A stretch of DNA of 64,000 nucleotides, from assembly GCA_001792895.1 (NCBI GenBank), contig MARA01000064.1, positions 78,340 through 142,339 of the forward strand. The letters are read 5' to 3'. The stretch is from Lentinus brumalis. Taxonomy: Eukaryota; Basidiomycota; Agaricomycetes; Polyporales; Polyporaceae. The notes beneath the pieces are model-generated. The model saw nothing but the letters and a program-made list of their open reading frames with translations, was not told the DNA's origin and ran no database searches. Both the position numbers and the translations under genes were made by a program. Below, one piece after another: positions 1 to 11,660 of the stretch (position 1 is its first letter; each line of letters begins with the position of its first letter).

Positions 1-421
1 AACGACAACCCCGAGCTTCTCCCACTCGTGGACCTGTGGTTGGAGCTGAGCGAGCACATCACGGACGAGCAGATACCCGATCCGAAGGACTTTTTCGAGG
101 AATGTGCTGAGGTAGCAAGGTACGTCTAGTACGACCCTCTCAGATTGGCGCAACTGCTGACGACGTAGTATACACAGGATAATTCAAGAAGCCCGAGCAC
201 GCGATCCCACCCTGCCTCAGCTTGATCTTAGTGCGTTTGGTCCGCCTCGACCGAAGAGTCCAATGTCCATCTCAAGCGCGTCGTACACCTCAAGCACGTC
301 CAAGTCGTACACCTCAAGCGAGGCGACGTCTCAGGATGATGATACCCAGGGGCCGGCGTCGGCACGGCAGCCGAGAAGTGAGCATTCTCTATCTTGTCTG
401 CAGCGCGATTCGCGTTACTGA
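1..421 (+). CDS. Family-1 copy A, 3' end (partial at window edge)
   Basis: Two exons are visible: 1-119 and 178-421, joined across a GT..AG intron with phase 2, total 363 nt in frame to a TGA at 419-421. The first exon encodes the acidic block PLVDLWLEL...IPDPKDFFEE, which recurs in copies B, C, D and E (PLVDLWLDLP...EDIP/QDIP...) and in F. The last exon is Ser/Thr-rich (repeated SSASYTSS-like tracts) and does not resemble the tails of the other copies. The 5' part lies outside the window. It is the only copy on the plus strand, so copies A and B converge. No function is recognised for the family. Confidence 0.6.
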
Positions 422-797
422 GCAGTGCACTTCACCATTCAGCGTTCCGTCCGTACAAGCTGATGCGCAGACTACGGACACGGATACAGTACTTACTCCG
501 CCTGCCGTATATTTCTGTATGGCCCTAGCATCGTGTCCCTCCGTTTCTAAGTGGTCTTCCAGCTGAGAGGTTGTATCGTTGATCAAACCCGGAGGCGCGA
601 GACGACCTCTTCCTGGAACAACCATCACTCCATCCTTTACCACAACTGTAGCACCAAACAGCTTCTCGGAACTTGATTTTGTACTCAACTTTTGGAAGAC
701 AATGATGTATTGACAGACATGTGCAGCACTGTGGCGAAGGTCGCAGCTCAGGAGTGGGAACTAGGTGACTATGAGACGAAGAGTGGAGAAGCAAGGT

Positions 798-2171
798 TCA
801 TGGCCATACAGGCATATACGGTAGACGGAAAAGATGTGAAATATGCGCGCGTATGCGCCTCATGCCAGTGCGCACTCCGTGTAATACTCTTCCTGGGCAC
901 AGGCCTGAGAGATGACAATCAGCTATGTAGCGCAGCAGAGCCGTTAATCGAGCACTGCGTACCTCCATGGCGGCAACGCTCCTGCTGAGCAACCGTCGGA
1001 GCTTCCGCGGGAGGCTCTATCATCCCTGCGGCTTCCTGCTCGCGCACCCGCCTAGCGGCCTCCTCCTTGTGTCGACGCCGACCTTCCATGATCAATCTGT
1101 CCCGGAAGTATGACATATTGTCAGCGTCGAATCGCGGAGCTGGGAGACGTGGTAGGCTCACTCCACTACGGCATCGCGCTCCTTGAACAGGTCCTTGTAA
1201 TCTGGTATGTCCTCTTGCTTGAGAGTCGCCGGGAGATCGAGCCACAAGTCGACGAGGGGATAGACCTCCTGATCGTCTCCGAAGCTGCCGAAGATGCCCG
1301 CGCTGAGCACGTCCTGGATGATCTCTCCCAGCGTGACGGACTCCGAGTCATGGACCGAGTTCAAGTCGCGATCGGTGATTATACTGCCAGTAGGATGCAC
1401 CTCGCTCCACGAGTCGTCATACTCTGTTGTGGCGAGAGTACTTTAGATCTATGTATACACATCGCCTCGGCGGAGTGTCACATACCATCTGCACGATGCT
1501 CAGGGGATCGCGTACGTCCAGACTCAGCCTTGACTGCTTGGGGTGCGCCTTCGAGGCCACCTGAACCTGGCTGTTCCGCAAGCAGGCCCTGAAGCTGCGC
1601 CTTTGAGCGCCGTTCTGCGCGTGTTTGCTGCATGCGCTCGAAGTCATCGGCCATGTACTGCTGAAGCTTCATCTCCGAGTCCACGGTCAACTTGACGGCC
1701 ACGTCGTCGTCAAACCCCTCCGGACGTGCACGCACGCGTACATCCATCCTGAGGCCATCGTCAGACCAATGGTAGCAATTGCTGTAGGGGAACGCGCCCT
1801 CGGTCTCCAAGGGGCCGCGCCCTTCGGGATGGTAAGTGTTTGGAAAGATAGGCGTGCACATGTCCGCAGTGGCGGCGCGTTCTGCATCTGGTGGGGGGAG
1901 CGAAGTCGGGATGAGTACAACGTCAAATGCATGCCAAGGTCTGCCGGGGATAGGGAGGTTAAGGTTCTGATAGCTAACATCAGCGCACTCGAGACGACTG
2001 ACGAGGAACATTGATAGAACTCGCCATTTGCAAGAATACCAGATAGGTTCTGGTCGGTATCGCTCGTGCTGCTGCCTGTATGTCTGGATAGTCGTACCGT
2101 TCCACAGTCCCTAGTGGGTCTATGCGAACCGCGGCGTATCTGCCTGGCAATGGCGCAAACATGAGGTTCAT
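798..2171 (-). CDS. Family-1 copy B, multi-exon unknown protein
   Basis: Exon 1 (2171-2025, 147 nt) starts MNLMFAPLPGRY and ends VFLQM; exon 2 runs from 1966 to 1486 and holds the signature FPYSNCYHWSDDGLRMDVRVRARPE (partly conserved in all copies); exon 3 (about 1414-1160) holds SVTLGEIIQDVL and PLVDLWLDLPATL; exon 4 begins LIMEGRRRHKEEAARR; the last exon ends LPYMPVWP-stop at 798. Exon phases fit except that the first intron uses a GC donor (GCGAGT at 2024) instead of GT. The tail RxPYxxxWP is shared with copies D and E. Product about 370-380 residues, acidic in the middle, no signal peptide or membrane segment seen. Function unknown; neighbours are paralogues. Confidence 0.65.
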
Positions 2172-4114
2172 GGCAGCTGCGTGATCGATGGTCAGCAAAG
2201 AGTGAAGTGCGTGATCAGTCGCAGTCTTCGTTTATAAGGTGGATATAGTAGCAGTAGCAATATGTGAGAAGAGTTGGCATCACGATGATGGCACCACAAA
2301 TGGCTCTATGTCTGCATTCTCAGCCTGCCCGGCGAGCCAGGTCTCCATCATCATTCTAACCTATCAGATACAGCCGCACCGTTCACCGCCCGGGTTACAC
2401 TGGTTGTCAATGCCATACCGTGACCAGGATGTCGAGGAGATACAGACGCAGCGCCACGTCACAGACTGCTCGCGAATTCACAAGATCTCTGAGACATTCT
2501 GGCCGAAATCTCAGCGTAGGCTGCTGCCTGTGAGCTGTGCGCTACGTCTCCCTCTTACGCGTGTTGCAGAGCCACCAAAACCTCGGAGTCTGGCTCAGCG
2601 TTCGTACTGCAGTCGCTGATTATGCAGCGAAACTCTCCAGCGGTGGGATGGCATGACGATCGACGTCGAGCAGCGAGCTTGTAGCCTGAGAGCTACAAAG
2701 CGCAGAACAGAAACAGTTCGACTTACAAGGAACTCCATGCACGGACGGACGCAGTCAAAAGACGGAGCCTTCTGGGTAGGCGGGACAGTTACACCCTCAT
2801 GATGCTGCTGAAATCAAACATGCATCAGTTCAGTGGGATGATTCCTCAGCAAGCAGATTAGTAACTCACCGTCAGGAAGGACTCTCATTGACTGTTTCTG
2901 CAGAGCAGCCGGCTCGATGCAAACTTCCCGACCAAAGCAGGCTGACGGACGACTAGGGATCGGCTCCAGACCGCAGCACCATCTTTGTGTTACATATTAC
3001 GTGGAATAGCGATGTGCTGTACAGTAGCAGAGGTTGGTATTCGGTCGTAGGTATCCAAGTGTGAAGAGTATAAGAATGAGAGCGGAGGACATCGAAAGAA
3101 CATGGTAGGGCCAAGGCGAGACATAAGCACTAAGTGCTTATCAAGTAAGTACTCAACTTACAATCGCTTACTTATCTGAAGCGCCTACAAGATTTCATCA
3201 CGGTTCGCCCAAAGTTTGCCTCTCCTTTCCTCCACGTACGTTCTCTCCTTTAAGCAATGTCTCCTCAGGTTCCCTGCTTTATTCTGAAATCTTGAAGGGT
3301 CGCTATCCAGCTCTGTCACGCTACGGTACCGGAGACATCGTCAATTTGGCCTCGCCGGACCACCGCGGCGGGCACTGGAGCTGTCAAAATCGGCCGCAAT
3401 ATACTATTACAAGTCCGACTCGGAACGACTGAGAACTATACGGTGCGGGGACTCATCGTCTCAGAGCTCGGCTTGATATGGTGAAAGGTGAGCTCGACTT
3501 TGTACCCTGGTTTTGCACCATCGGACACCAACCCTTACTCGTCGTGCCGTTGTCTCTACCCCCTTGCTCTTCTATATGGTCACAACCTCTTGCCTGTGGA
3601 CTCGGAGTGGCACTGGCTCGCTGAGATCTGATTGAACGTCTTTATATCCTGGATAAATGGGCTCATAGATGTTCTCCCCAAGATTGAGCGAGAGAGATAG
3701 CGAGCCATATGACGTATTACTGTTCAGTCCAGCAGCTGTCCTCGATATTCTGATCCATGAGAAGATATGGCTATGGCTCGAGCAGCGTGGTCCAGTGGAC
3801 GGCGGTACATGTTCTCACTGCGCGCGCGATGTGTCCACATCGGACCCCGAGATGGGCGAGGATAGCATCAGCTTCGCCTATGTTGTCCTTTCTTACGCTG
3901 ATGCTCCGGGTGCTCGTGGGCTCCGTAATGCGTGAGCAGTGTTAAGCAGTCGTTTTGGTGACCGCGGGCGCATGTACTACATGGTGCATGTGCAAGAAAC
4001 ACACTCATATGGGGGAAAACGCGTCAAACAAGCCCTAGCGACCGTATGATAAAGAGCGGACGTCTACCAAACGAGCGTATATATACGTGAATGTCCTCAT
4101 GCATCATAGCGAAA
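2172..4114. other. Intergenic spacer between copies B and C
   Basis: No convincing gene. Short ORFs at 2239-2619 and 3669-3945 lack coding character and introns. Pieces of this spacer recur in diverged form in the next spacer: GACCAGGATGTCG(A/G)GGAGA near 2424 and 5680, and the block around 3160-3560 resembles 5850-6290. This supports duplication of gene plus flank rather than of the gene alone. Confidence 0.5.
3160..3660. repeat. Diverged spacer duplicate, copy 1
   Basis: Shares short blocks in the same order with 5830-6360: a GCGCCTA..GCCTCTCCTTTC block, a CTCGGAACT/GGGAACTC block and a TGGTG(A/C)AAGGTGAGCT block followed by CTGG and an ACCC run. Similarity is patchy, so this is an ancient duplicate at most. 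Confidence 0.4.
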
Positions 4115-5422
4115 TCAAAATATCAGGGGGCGAAAGAAGTATATGACGCGCTTGACTGCCCATCTGCAACCCAGACGTACTTTTCGCAAAGTCTTAAAGT
4201 CTATCGCACGGATGTTCAGCCCACGCCGCATCGTGCAATTCTGTCACTCACCTCTACGTTTCCGCTGAGGCTGCTCCTCCTTTCTCCAACCCGCAATATA
4301 GTCCCGTTCAACTGCGTCCAAAGTTGAATGGGTGCATCGCGACGCGTCATCTTCCCTTCGACTGCGACCCAGTTCGATCAAGCTAACAGAAATGTGTAAT
4401 TGATCTATCAGACAATGTGGTCATGCACGGGATGAGTACCGACCTCAGTACCGCGTCCAGCTCTGCAAAGAGATCCATGGGTACAGGTATGTCTTCCTGT
4501 TTGATAGCCTCCGGAAGGTCGAACCAAAGGTCGACCAAGGGGAGCGAATCGTGCCGTGACTCATAATTCCCCAACAATCCCGCTTTGAAGAGGTCCTGCA
4601 AGATGTTTCCCGTGGGAAACACCACGCTGTCGTCGCGACCCCCCTCTTCATTGGACGCAAAGTCTTCCGTTGCTCCGTCTTCAGATTCTTCCTCTGGTAC
4701 GTCATCATAATCCAATCCGGCCCTGTTCTCTGAGTCGTCAGCGGCATATCGTGGCGAGAATAGCCACAGCCCCTTACTGCTTGTCCAATCCATCAGAGGA
4801 ATGGGTTGAAGGTGCACGTCCAAGTGTGACGTGCAGCTCGCGCATTTGGGCCATACGTGCGAAGTCTTGATTCATGAAGTCCCATAGTTTCACTCGGGAG
4901 TGAGGGGGGAGTTTGAAAGCAGCGTCATTGTTGAACTGTTCAGCGCGAGTTCGAATGTGCACGTCCATCTTGCAGGAGCTATCTGACCAGTGATAGCAAT
5001 TATCGAAAGGAAACTGAGGCACTGTCTCGAGTGGCGTACGGCCACTCGGATGCGCGATGTTGGGATATATTGGCGTGCACATGTCTGGCGTAGCTCCCCG
5101 TCGCTCGCTTGCAGGTCACAGGCACGGGGCTATTGGGACGACCTCGAAGGGGTGCCATTCGTCGTCTGCAGTAGGGAGGTTGAGTCGCTGTGGCGCTTCA
5201 GCCGACGTACAATATGTCCACGAGGTTGAGGCGTACCAGCCTGAGATAGACCAGGTAGGTCTTCGTGGAGATCTTCCTGGCGGCTTCCTGTATGTCTGGG
5301 TAGTCGTACGCCGCCACGGAGTCGACGGGATGGATGCGAATGGCTGCATACGTAGATGCTGATGGGCCTGGTAATTGTCTATGACGCCGACTCGACGATA
5401 GTTGCAGCGCGCTATCGGGCAT
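4115..5422 (-). pseudogene. Family-1 copy C, probably inactive
   Basis: Exon 1 (from ATG 5422, uncertain) ends TKTYLVYLRL with a normal GTACGC donor. Exon 2 starts RLNLPTADDEWHPFEVVPIAPCL and then meets an in-frame TGA (5116-5118); beyond it the same frame continues SERRGATPDMCTPIYPN and the FPFDNCYHWSD signature. In copy D the matching position is CGC, so a codon of CGA type appears to have become TGA. Exon 3 has PLVDLWFDLPEAIKQEDIP; a fourth exon near 4379-4254 reads LIELGRSRRED. The expected C-terminal PPYxPVWP is replaced by FRPLIF-stop. Two separate lesions argue for a pseudogene; translation from the Met at 5082 is an alternative. Confidence 0.6.
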
Positions 5423-6748
5423 CGCGTAGGTGCGGAGAGGGGTGTAGCTCGCAGATTGGCATTTATCCGCAAGATTGTCTCTCCTCTTTAAGCCTGACAT
5501 TAGATGCAGACTATGTACTTCTCTTACAAGTTCACGTCTTCACCCTGTCGCGCTCACACAACATAACGGGCTCGTGCACTGTAAAAATGCAATGATTGTT
5601 GGCTCAGAATGATGTCAGAGTACTCAGAGTATGAGTCGCACCTGTCGGCTCCCGTGTTCGACTGATGTGTCGGTACCAGACCAGGATGTCGGGGAGAAGC
5701 GGGCAGCAGCGCGGTTTGCCGACGTACGGACTCCCCCCGGTTAGTGTCTAGCTGTATATACTCTTCATTCAAGTCGGTAGAGGACTCGGAGCAGCAATGC
5801 AGCAGAGAAAAATGGAAGAACATGGAAGAGAGCGCGAAAAAGAGTACGTACTTACTGGTAATGATTACAAGTTAGATCTGCTACTTATGCTCATTAGCCG
5901 CTTCCTTATCACCTAATAAGGATCACAAAGCGCCTAGCTATCGCGTTGTCCACTGCCTCTCCTTTCACGTTCTCCGGGTCCCACTACTCCTCAAGCTCAA
6001 GCTTACGAGTCTCTGCTATCAATTTCGAACTCTTGCTGGGCTTCTTTCCGTTTCTGCCACGCTGCGCCACATATGATACTCACGATATGGACCTCCGTGC
6101 ATCGCGGTGAATCTGGGCGCAACAAGGCAGTGATCGCAAACTATTCGCTGCGGGAACTCAGTACTCAGTGCTCATGGGAAACGCTTGGAGCTGGGAAGAT
6201 GCTGCTGTTGGACCATTGGCCGCGCTGGCATGGTGCAAGGTGAGCTTGATCTCGCACTCTGGCCTCGTAACCCGCCCATCCTTTCCTTTTCCCGGCGGGA
6301 GAAGCTCTCTTCAGCTTCGTTTCTGATGATACTGACACCGGGCATATATACTTTATCGTCCTAGTGACTGTTCTCACCGCGCCCGCGCCGAGGACGCGGC
6401 GAGAACAGCATACGTACCCCTGCAGGCCGGCCGAGAGCTCTGTAGCATCGCCTACTACGGACGAATGTTCGACATGCCCGAGGCTCCGAGACACTGGCAG
6501 AGCAATCCCTCGCTGCGATATGGAACACCACACGTCCCTATCTTTCACTGAGCATGTTGCATCGGTTCAACATGTGCGTGTGCGTTGGGAGCCGCCGTTG
6601 CTTCAGCGACTCCCCGACATGTAGAGGGTCCACGGGGGTGTACCACGACCGTTTATACCGGGTGATCTTTTGAGGACCACTGTCGGGCATTCCGTCGCCG
6701 TAAGAATGACGGCAGAGTCTTGATATTTGAATTTGAAGACGCAGACTA
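5423..6748. repeat. Spacer between copies C and D, contains diverged duplicate copy 2
   Basis: No convincing gene. The stretch 5830-6360 resembles 3160-3660 in short ordered blocks. The downstream part around 6740-6790, past the copy D stop, also resembles the region past copy C near 4110-4150 (GGGCGGACGAAAGAAGT versus GGGGGCGAAAGAAGT), showing that gene and flank moved together. Confidence 0.4.
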
Positions 6749-8043
6749 CTAAGGCCAAACTGGAATATAGGGCGGACGAAAGAAGTGCTGAGCGCGTGCT
6801 ACTGCTCGCCTCAACCTGAGGAGTCCCTCGTGTAGTGCTTCGGCCCAAATGAACATCAGATCGCCTTTTCCCGCGATACGTTGACACTGACCTCGACGAC
6901 CTCTGCGTCTCCGGGGTTGTTGTTATGCACCGACTGTGAGTGCTGTCTCTTTGATCGTGCTGCAGTCTCTTCTTGCTGACGGCGTTTGCCCTCTGCGATT
7001 AGGCTTAATGCTGAGTCAGTAGATTTGCGCATTGAACAACAGACAACGCCGACCTAACGATTACATCCCGCTCCGCGAACAGCTCACCGGGCATGGGTAT
7101 GTCTTCCTCCTTCATGTTCTCCGGAAGGTCCAGCCAGAGGTCCACTAACGGGAGCATGTCAAATTTATCCCCGTAGTCGCCCAGCAGCCCAGCATCAATC
7201 AGGTCATCGATCAAGTCGTGGCTCGGTGGATCCACGACGTCGTACACGGAATCCTCGGACGCGGAAGCACTAGAAGAGTTCGTCTCTGTGGCGGAAATAG
7301 AGCTGGGCTCCTCCGGCAAGTCAGCTTTCGGTAAGCTCTTGCTGTTTACTGTGTCTCTGTTGTCGAATAAGTCAGCACACGCCGTGCAACTTCATGAATT
7401 AGTTGTACCGTACTTCTCCTCGATCACATCTTGCGTCTCTGTCGGAGTCGATCCAAGATCGGGCTGACCTGTCGATCCAACTTCGCGTGATTTGCGTGTC
7501 CTCTCCATGCATGCGTAGTCCCGATCCATATATCCCCAGAGTTTTACGCATGAACGAGGAGGCAGTGAGATGGAAACGTCGTCGTCGAACTTCTCGGGGC
7601 GAGCGCGAACGCGGACGTCCATCGTGCACTTCCCATCGGACCAGTGGTAACAGTTCCTGAAGGGAAACTGTGGCTCCGTCTCGAGTGGCTCGCGACCATT
7701 CGGATGACTGGTGTTCAGGCCCATGGGTATGCACATATCTGCTGTGGCGCCATGCTCCTCGTCTACGCGGCGAAGATTCGGAGCTATAGGGACCATCTCG
7801 TACGGAATCCACGGCTTGTCAGGCATCGGAAGCACCAGTCTCTAAAGGGGGAGCATTAGCCGTGCATCGGAACTGCAGCGAAGCACGGGAACATGCCATT
7901 TTGAGGAAGACCAGATACTTCTTTGTGTGCATGTTCCTAGCCGTCTCCTGTATGTCGGGATAGTCGAGTCCTTCCGTCGAGCCCTTGGGGTCTATGCGAA
8001 TGACGGCGTAAGTGCTGGACAATGGTGCGAATCTCGGTGGCAT
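6749..8043 (-). CDS. Family-1 copy D, multi-exon unknown protein
   Basis: Exon 1 (8043-7897, 147 nt) starts MPPRFAPLSSTYAVIRID and ends VFLKM; its donor is GCATGT (GC-AG intron). Exon 2 starts at 7841 with RLVLPMPDKPW and holds FPFRNCYHWSDGKCTMDVRV; exon 3 (start about 7335) is Ser-rich then PLVDLWLDLPENMKEEDIP; exon 4 (about 7006-6894) reads LIAEGKRRQQEE; the last exon ends FFRPPYIPVWP-stop at 6749-6751. This end confirms which frame is used in the last exon of B and E. An upstream Met at 8055 is possible. No function is recognised. It lies 3' to E and 5' to C in a head-to-tail array. Confidence 0.65.
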
Positions 8044-8470
8044 TGCTAGGACCATATGATGTTGTCAGTGCTAGAGCCGTCCGGTGTTGTGACAATCGTC
8101 ACGGTGATTCAAGATGAGGATGAATTCGGGAGAATGGTCGCGTCGATGCGGAAGGGAAGTCGGGCGGAATGCCGGGCCCATGACTGGCTATATACTGGTC
8201 AGTGGTATGGTACCTCGCCTTGGATTTTTACTGCTCCATTCTGCAGAAACCACACATCTATGCATGCTTAGTGAACAGACGTCTGTTGGACATCAACATC
8301 AAATCATGTGCATACTCCGCCATCCAGCCGAATCGTTCTTGACATGAAGTGATAGGCGCGTTCACGTCCTACCATCGGCGCACGCGAGGATACGTAGTCG
8401 CTCCTGTCATCTTCTCCCTGTAGCTCATAAGTGAAGTCTTTGGACCCGCTGTGTACAGTACATGAGGTCG

Positions 8471-9851
8471 TCATGGCCACAGCAGAAGATACGGCGGCCG
8501 TATCAGGTATAAGATTCGAGCTATCATCGCCTTGATCCCTGCTCGCGCTTTGCGAAGTGCTTTTCCTGGCTGGAATCCTGTCAATAGAGCCGTCAGTAGT
8601 GTTCTCGCAGAGACGCTTGGTTTACTCACTGCGACGCTTTGCATCTGCTTCAAGCTCAGGGTACCGCTCCAGTTTGGGCTCCACGATGCCCTCTACATCG
8701 CCCGCTGCTTCCTGCTCCCGCACCCGCCTCGCGGCCTCCTCCACGTGCCGGCGCCTGCCCTCCATAATCAGCCTGTCAGACCGGCGTTGCGAACCATCGC
8801 GAATGATTAGTGTCGCATGGGTACTCAGCGACAATGAACTCACTTCACCACGGCATCACGTTCCTTGAATAAGTCCTTGGGGTCCGGTATGTCCTGTTGC
8901 TTGAGAGTTGCTGGGAGATCGAGCCACAAGTCGACGAGGGGATAGACCTCCTGATCATCTCCGAAGCTGCCGAAGATGCCCGCGCTGAGCACATCCTGGA
9001 TGACCTCGCCCAGCGTGACGGACTCATGATCGGAGTGTACGTCGCGATCCGATATCACGCTGCTAGCCCCATCAGTCTCCCTCAACGACGTGTCATTCTC
9101 AGTTGTAACTGCGGTATTTCTGAGCTATGTGAATTGCGTCGGGCGGAACATGACATACCATCCACGCTCTCCGCTAGGGCGGGCACCGGTCTAGATGTCA
9201 TGGTATCTGCTTGGTCACCGGTGACCGGGGCATCTTCGAGGCTGTCTGTTCTTGCAAGTTCCGTAAGGGCAACTGGACGGTCCGAGTGCGAGTGCTGCGC
9301 TGCGCGCATTTGCTGCATGCGTGCGAAGTCTTGGCCCATGTACTGTCGAAGCTTCATGCGCGATTCCGCGGTTAGCTTGATGGCTATGTCTTCGTCGAAC
9401 TCCTCTGCACGCGCACGCACGCGTACATCCATTCGAAGACTGTCGTCAGACCAGTGGTAGCAGTTGTTGTAGGGAAACGTCCCCTCTGTCTCCAAAGGTT
9501 CGCGCCCATTGGGATGGGCGGTGTTGGGAAATATAGGTATGCACATATCTGCGGTTGCTGCGCGCTTTTCGTCTATCGGGGGTAGCGAAGTCGGGATGGG
9601 TATAATGTCGAATGCATACCAAGGTCTTCCCGGAATGGGGAGGTTGAGATTCTGTGACTAAGCGTCAGTGCCGTTCACGAAGAGGAACACGAAATATCTC
9701 TGACCATCTTCAGAAACACCAGATAAGTCTTCGTCGGTACTTCTTTTGCAGCTTGCTGTATATCCGGATAGTCGTAGCGCTCCACGGTTCCCAGAGGATC
9801 TATGCGAATAGCCGCATATCTGCCTGGTAAGGGAGCGAACATGAGATTCAT
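8471..9851 (-). CDS. Family-1 copy E, multi-exon unknown protein
   Basis: Exon 1 (9851-9705, 147 nt) starts MNLMFAPLPGRYAAIRIDP and ends VFLKM with a GTCAGA donor. Exon 2 begins NLNLPIPGRPWYAF and contains FPYNNCYHWSDDSLRMDV; exon 3 contains ESVTLGEVIQDVLSAGIF and PLVDLWLDLPATLKQQDIP; exon 4 reads LIMEGRRRHVEEAARRVREQ; the last exon ends RPPYLLLWP-stop at 8471. It is the closest relative of copy B (near identical in exons 3 and 4), so B and E are probably the youngest pair although C and D lie between them. Function unknown. The 427 bp between E and D hold no gene I can support. Confidence 0.65.
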
Positions 9852-10137
9852 GGTACTAGCCGAGGAGAAACGACAGATTGTCAGCTGAACGGAGGAATGA
9901 GCTGTCGAGTATGCCAACAGTCTGAAGGTGAGGGGAAAGTGCGGTCTCCTGCATCCGTTGGCATGCGTTCTGCATGTATGGCCCAATTTGTTCTTGTGGA
10001 TCCCAAGCGCTCAGCGCTCGCACCCGTCATTTCTTCCATAGAACCATCACCGCGCGCTCTAACGTAAGTATCGCGCCTGAAACCACCGGTATCAGTACAG
10101 CCTTACTCCTGAGCATCACACGCAGAGTCATCGAAGC

Positions 10138-10144
10138 TATAAAA
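10138..10144 (+). promoter_or_regulatory. TATA box for the gene at 10252
   Basis: TATAAAA, 114 nt upstream of the ATG, leaving about 80 nt for a 5' UTR if transcription starts some 30 nt downstream. Confidence 0.5.
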
Positions 10145-10251
10145 CAAACCGGGGTCACTCGCAACAGGCTTGCTACTCATGCCGTCGCGCGCTCACCCCT
10201 CGGATTCGAACCTGAAGTCGCACACCGGCCACCTTTACATCTCCCTGACCT

Positions 10252-11198
10252 ATGAGTCCGTTCATCTGTCGGACATGTACTGACCCGTCATACGGAGATG
10301 TGACCTTCCCCTTCGATGGCTTTCATGCGGGGGGAGTGTACTCCGTGAAGGAGTCTGTGTATGCCCCTTACACGCGCATCTTCATGGACCAAGCCACAGG
10401 CGGGCCTACACAGTGGGCCCTCTCCCAGGGTGTCGAGGCCAGAGTCGTGAAGCGTTCGTCAAAGAGACCCTGTGCCATGATGGAGACCGTCGAAGATCCT
10501 AGGAAGTCACAGGTGTACGTCTACCTCATGGCCACCTACAAGAGCATGGACATCCACAAACTTCCATGGCTCTTCCGATTCTTCTCCTTCCCCGTCTCCC
10601 CCAATTACCAGACCCACGACATGAACATGGATGGTGTTCATTTCCACAGCATGCCCGAATGGGCCGACCACCGTCCTCAGTGGATCATCATCATCCCTAT
10701 CCGAACATTCGGGATCCACGCCAACTCCCTGGCCCCCATGGCCCCCTCCAGGACAGCGCGGGCGAGGGGCGTGGGTCCATACAGTTTTGGATTAAGCACC
10801 ATGGCCTCCATCGATAAACTCTACCATACTCGGATTCAGGAGTGGCAGGAGAGGTGCAAGGAGCCGGATTTCCTGCCAGTTCAAGCGGAGCTTTTAAACG
10901 TAAGGAGGTCAGTTCCTGCGGCGACAGATTCTCCTAACTATTGATGTCATCAGAAACATGAAGAAGAGGATAGGAAGCGACAGGCAGAAGCAGTACGCAT
11001 TTGACTTTCATTCCTCCGAGCCAGCTGCTGTTACATTCTGACTTACATACAATTCATCAGTCGTCGTACGGTAGCCAAGTCTCAGTTCAAACGACGGGGA
11101 CAGCGAAGTTCTCTACTAGAACCAATACGTTCACCCCATCCAATATGGTGCCCATCCTTGAGAACGAGACTATGATGGACGATTTGTACAATTATTGA
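10252..11198 (+). CDS. Unknown three-exon gene
   Basis: Exons 10252-10899, 10954-10992 and 11061-11198; all introns are GT..AG and phase 0, giving an uninterrupted 274-residue product. It starts MSPFICRTCTDPSYGDVTF with a small Cys pair (CRTC), has an aromatic-rich middle (KLPWLFRFFSFPVSPNY, PQWIIIIPIRTFGIH) and ends MMDDLYNY. Exon 2 is a 13-residue basic/acidic micro-exon (KHEEEDRKRQAEA). I do not recognise the family; no signal peptide is evident and the hydrophobic stretches are short for membrane spans. The last codons coincide with the edge of a dispersed repeat (see 11181-11660), so the C-terminus may have been captured from it. Confidence 0.65.
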
Positions 11199-11660
11199 TT
11201 TTAGCGCGCCATTTTCTAATAGAACTGCATCGCCACACTTATTGATTATGATTACAGCGCAACTCTTTACTGGCATACATATGACAGCGCAACTCTGTCT
11301 GCAGCACAACTCCTGGACAGCACTGACAAGTTGCTCTACCTCTACTGTTATTGTCACTGTGCAAGCTGGCTCCCAGGCGAGCTCTCCTCAATCCATAGCT
11401 TTCAATAGAATGTAAGAATTAAGAATGATACGTACTTACTGAGAATGCGTGACCATGGGTCACAGAGCAGGCGCTGGCGCTGGCTGGGCGCTCATGGTTA
11501 GGGCTAGTAAATGTAGGCTTGAACCGTTGGCGTAACCCAGTAAGGTCAACCGACTATCAGGATATAATCTAATGGGCTCTGTTTACGTGCTGAACTACGA
11601 ATCTCTTACCGCACTGTAAGGAAAATGGGAAAAGTAGGTAAGTAAGTAGCATCTCAAGGG
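11181..11660 (+). repeat. Dispersed repeat, short copy
   Basis: Shares with the reverse complement of 34150-36322, in the same order: GATTTGTACA(A/T)TTATTGA(T/C)TTTAGCG, then GCATCGCCACACTTA, repeated ACAGCGCAACT/ACAGCACAACT units, AGGCGAGCTC, GTAACCCAGTAAGGTC, and CTACG..CTTACCGC.CTGTAAG. The other copy is about 2.2 kb, so this one looks internally deleted. Confidence 0.55.

Noticed and set aside
10195..10225. GGATTCGAACC, reverse complement of a tRNA B-box
   Set aside because: The flanking bases do not form a T-arm stem or an acceptor stem, and no A-box is present at the right distance.
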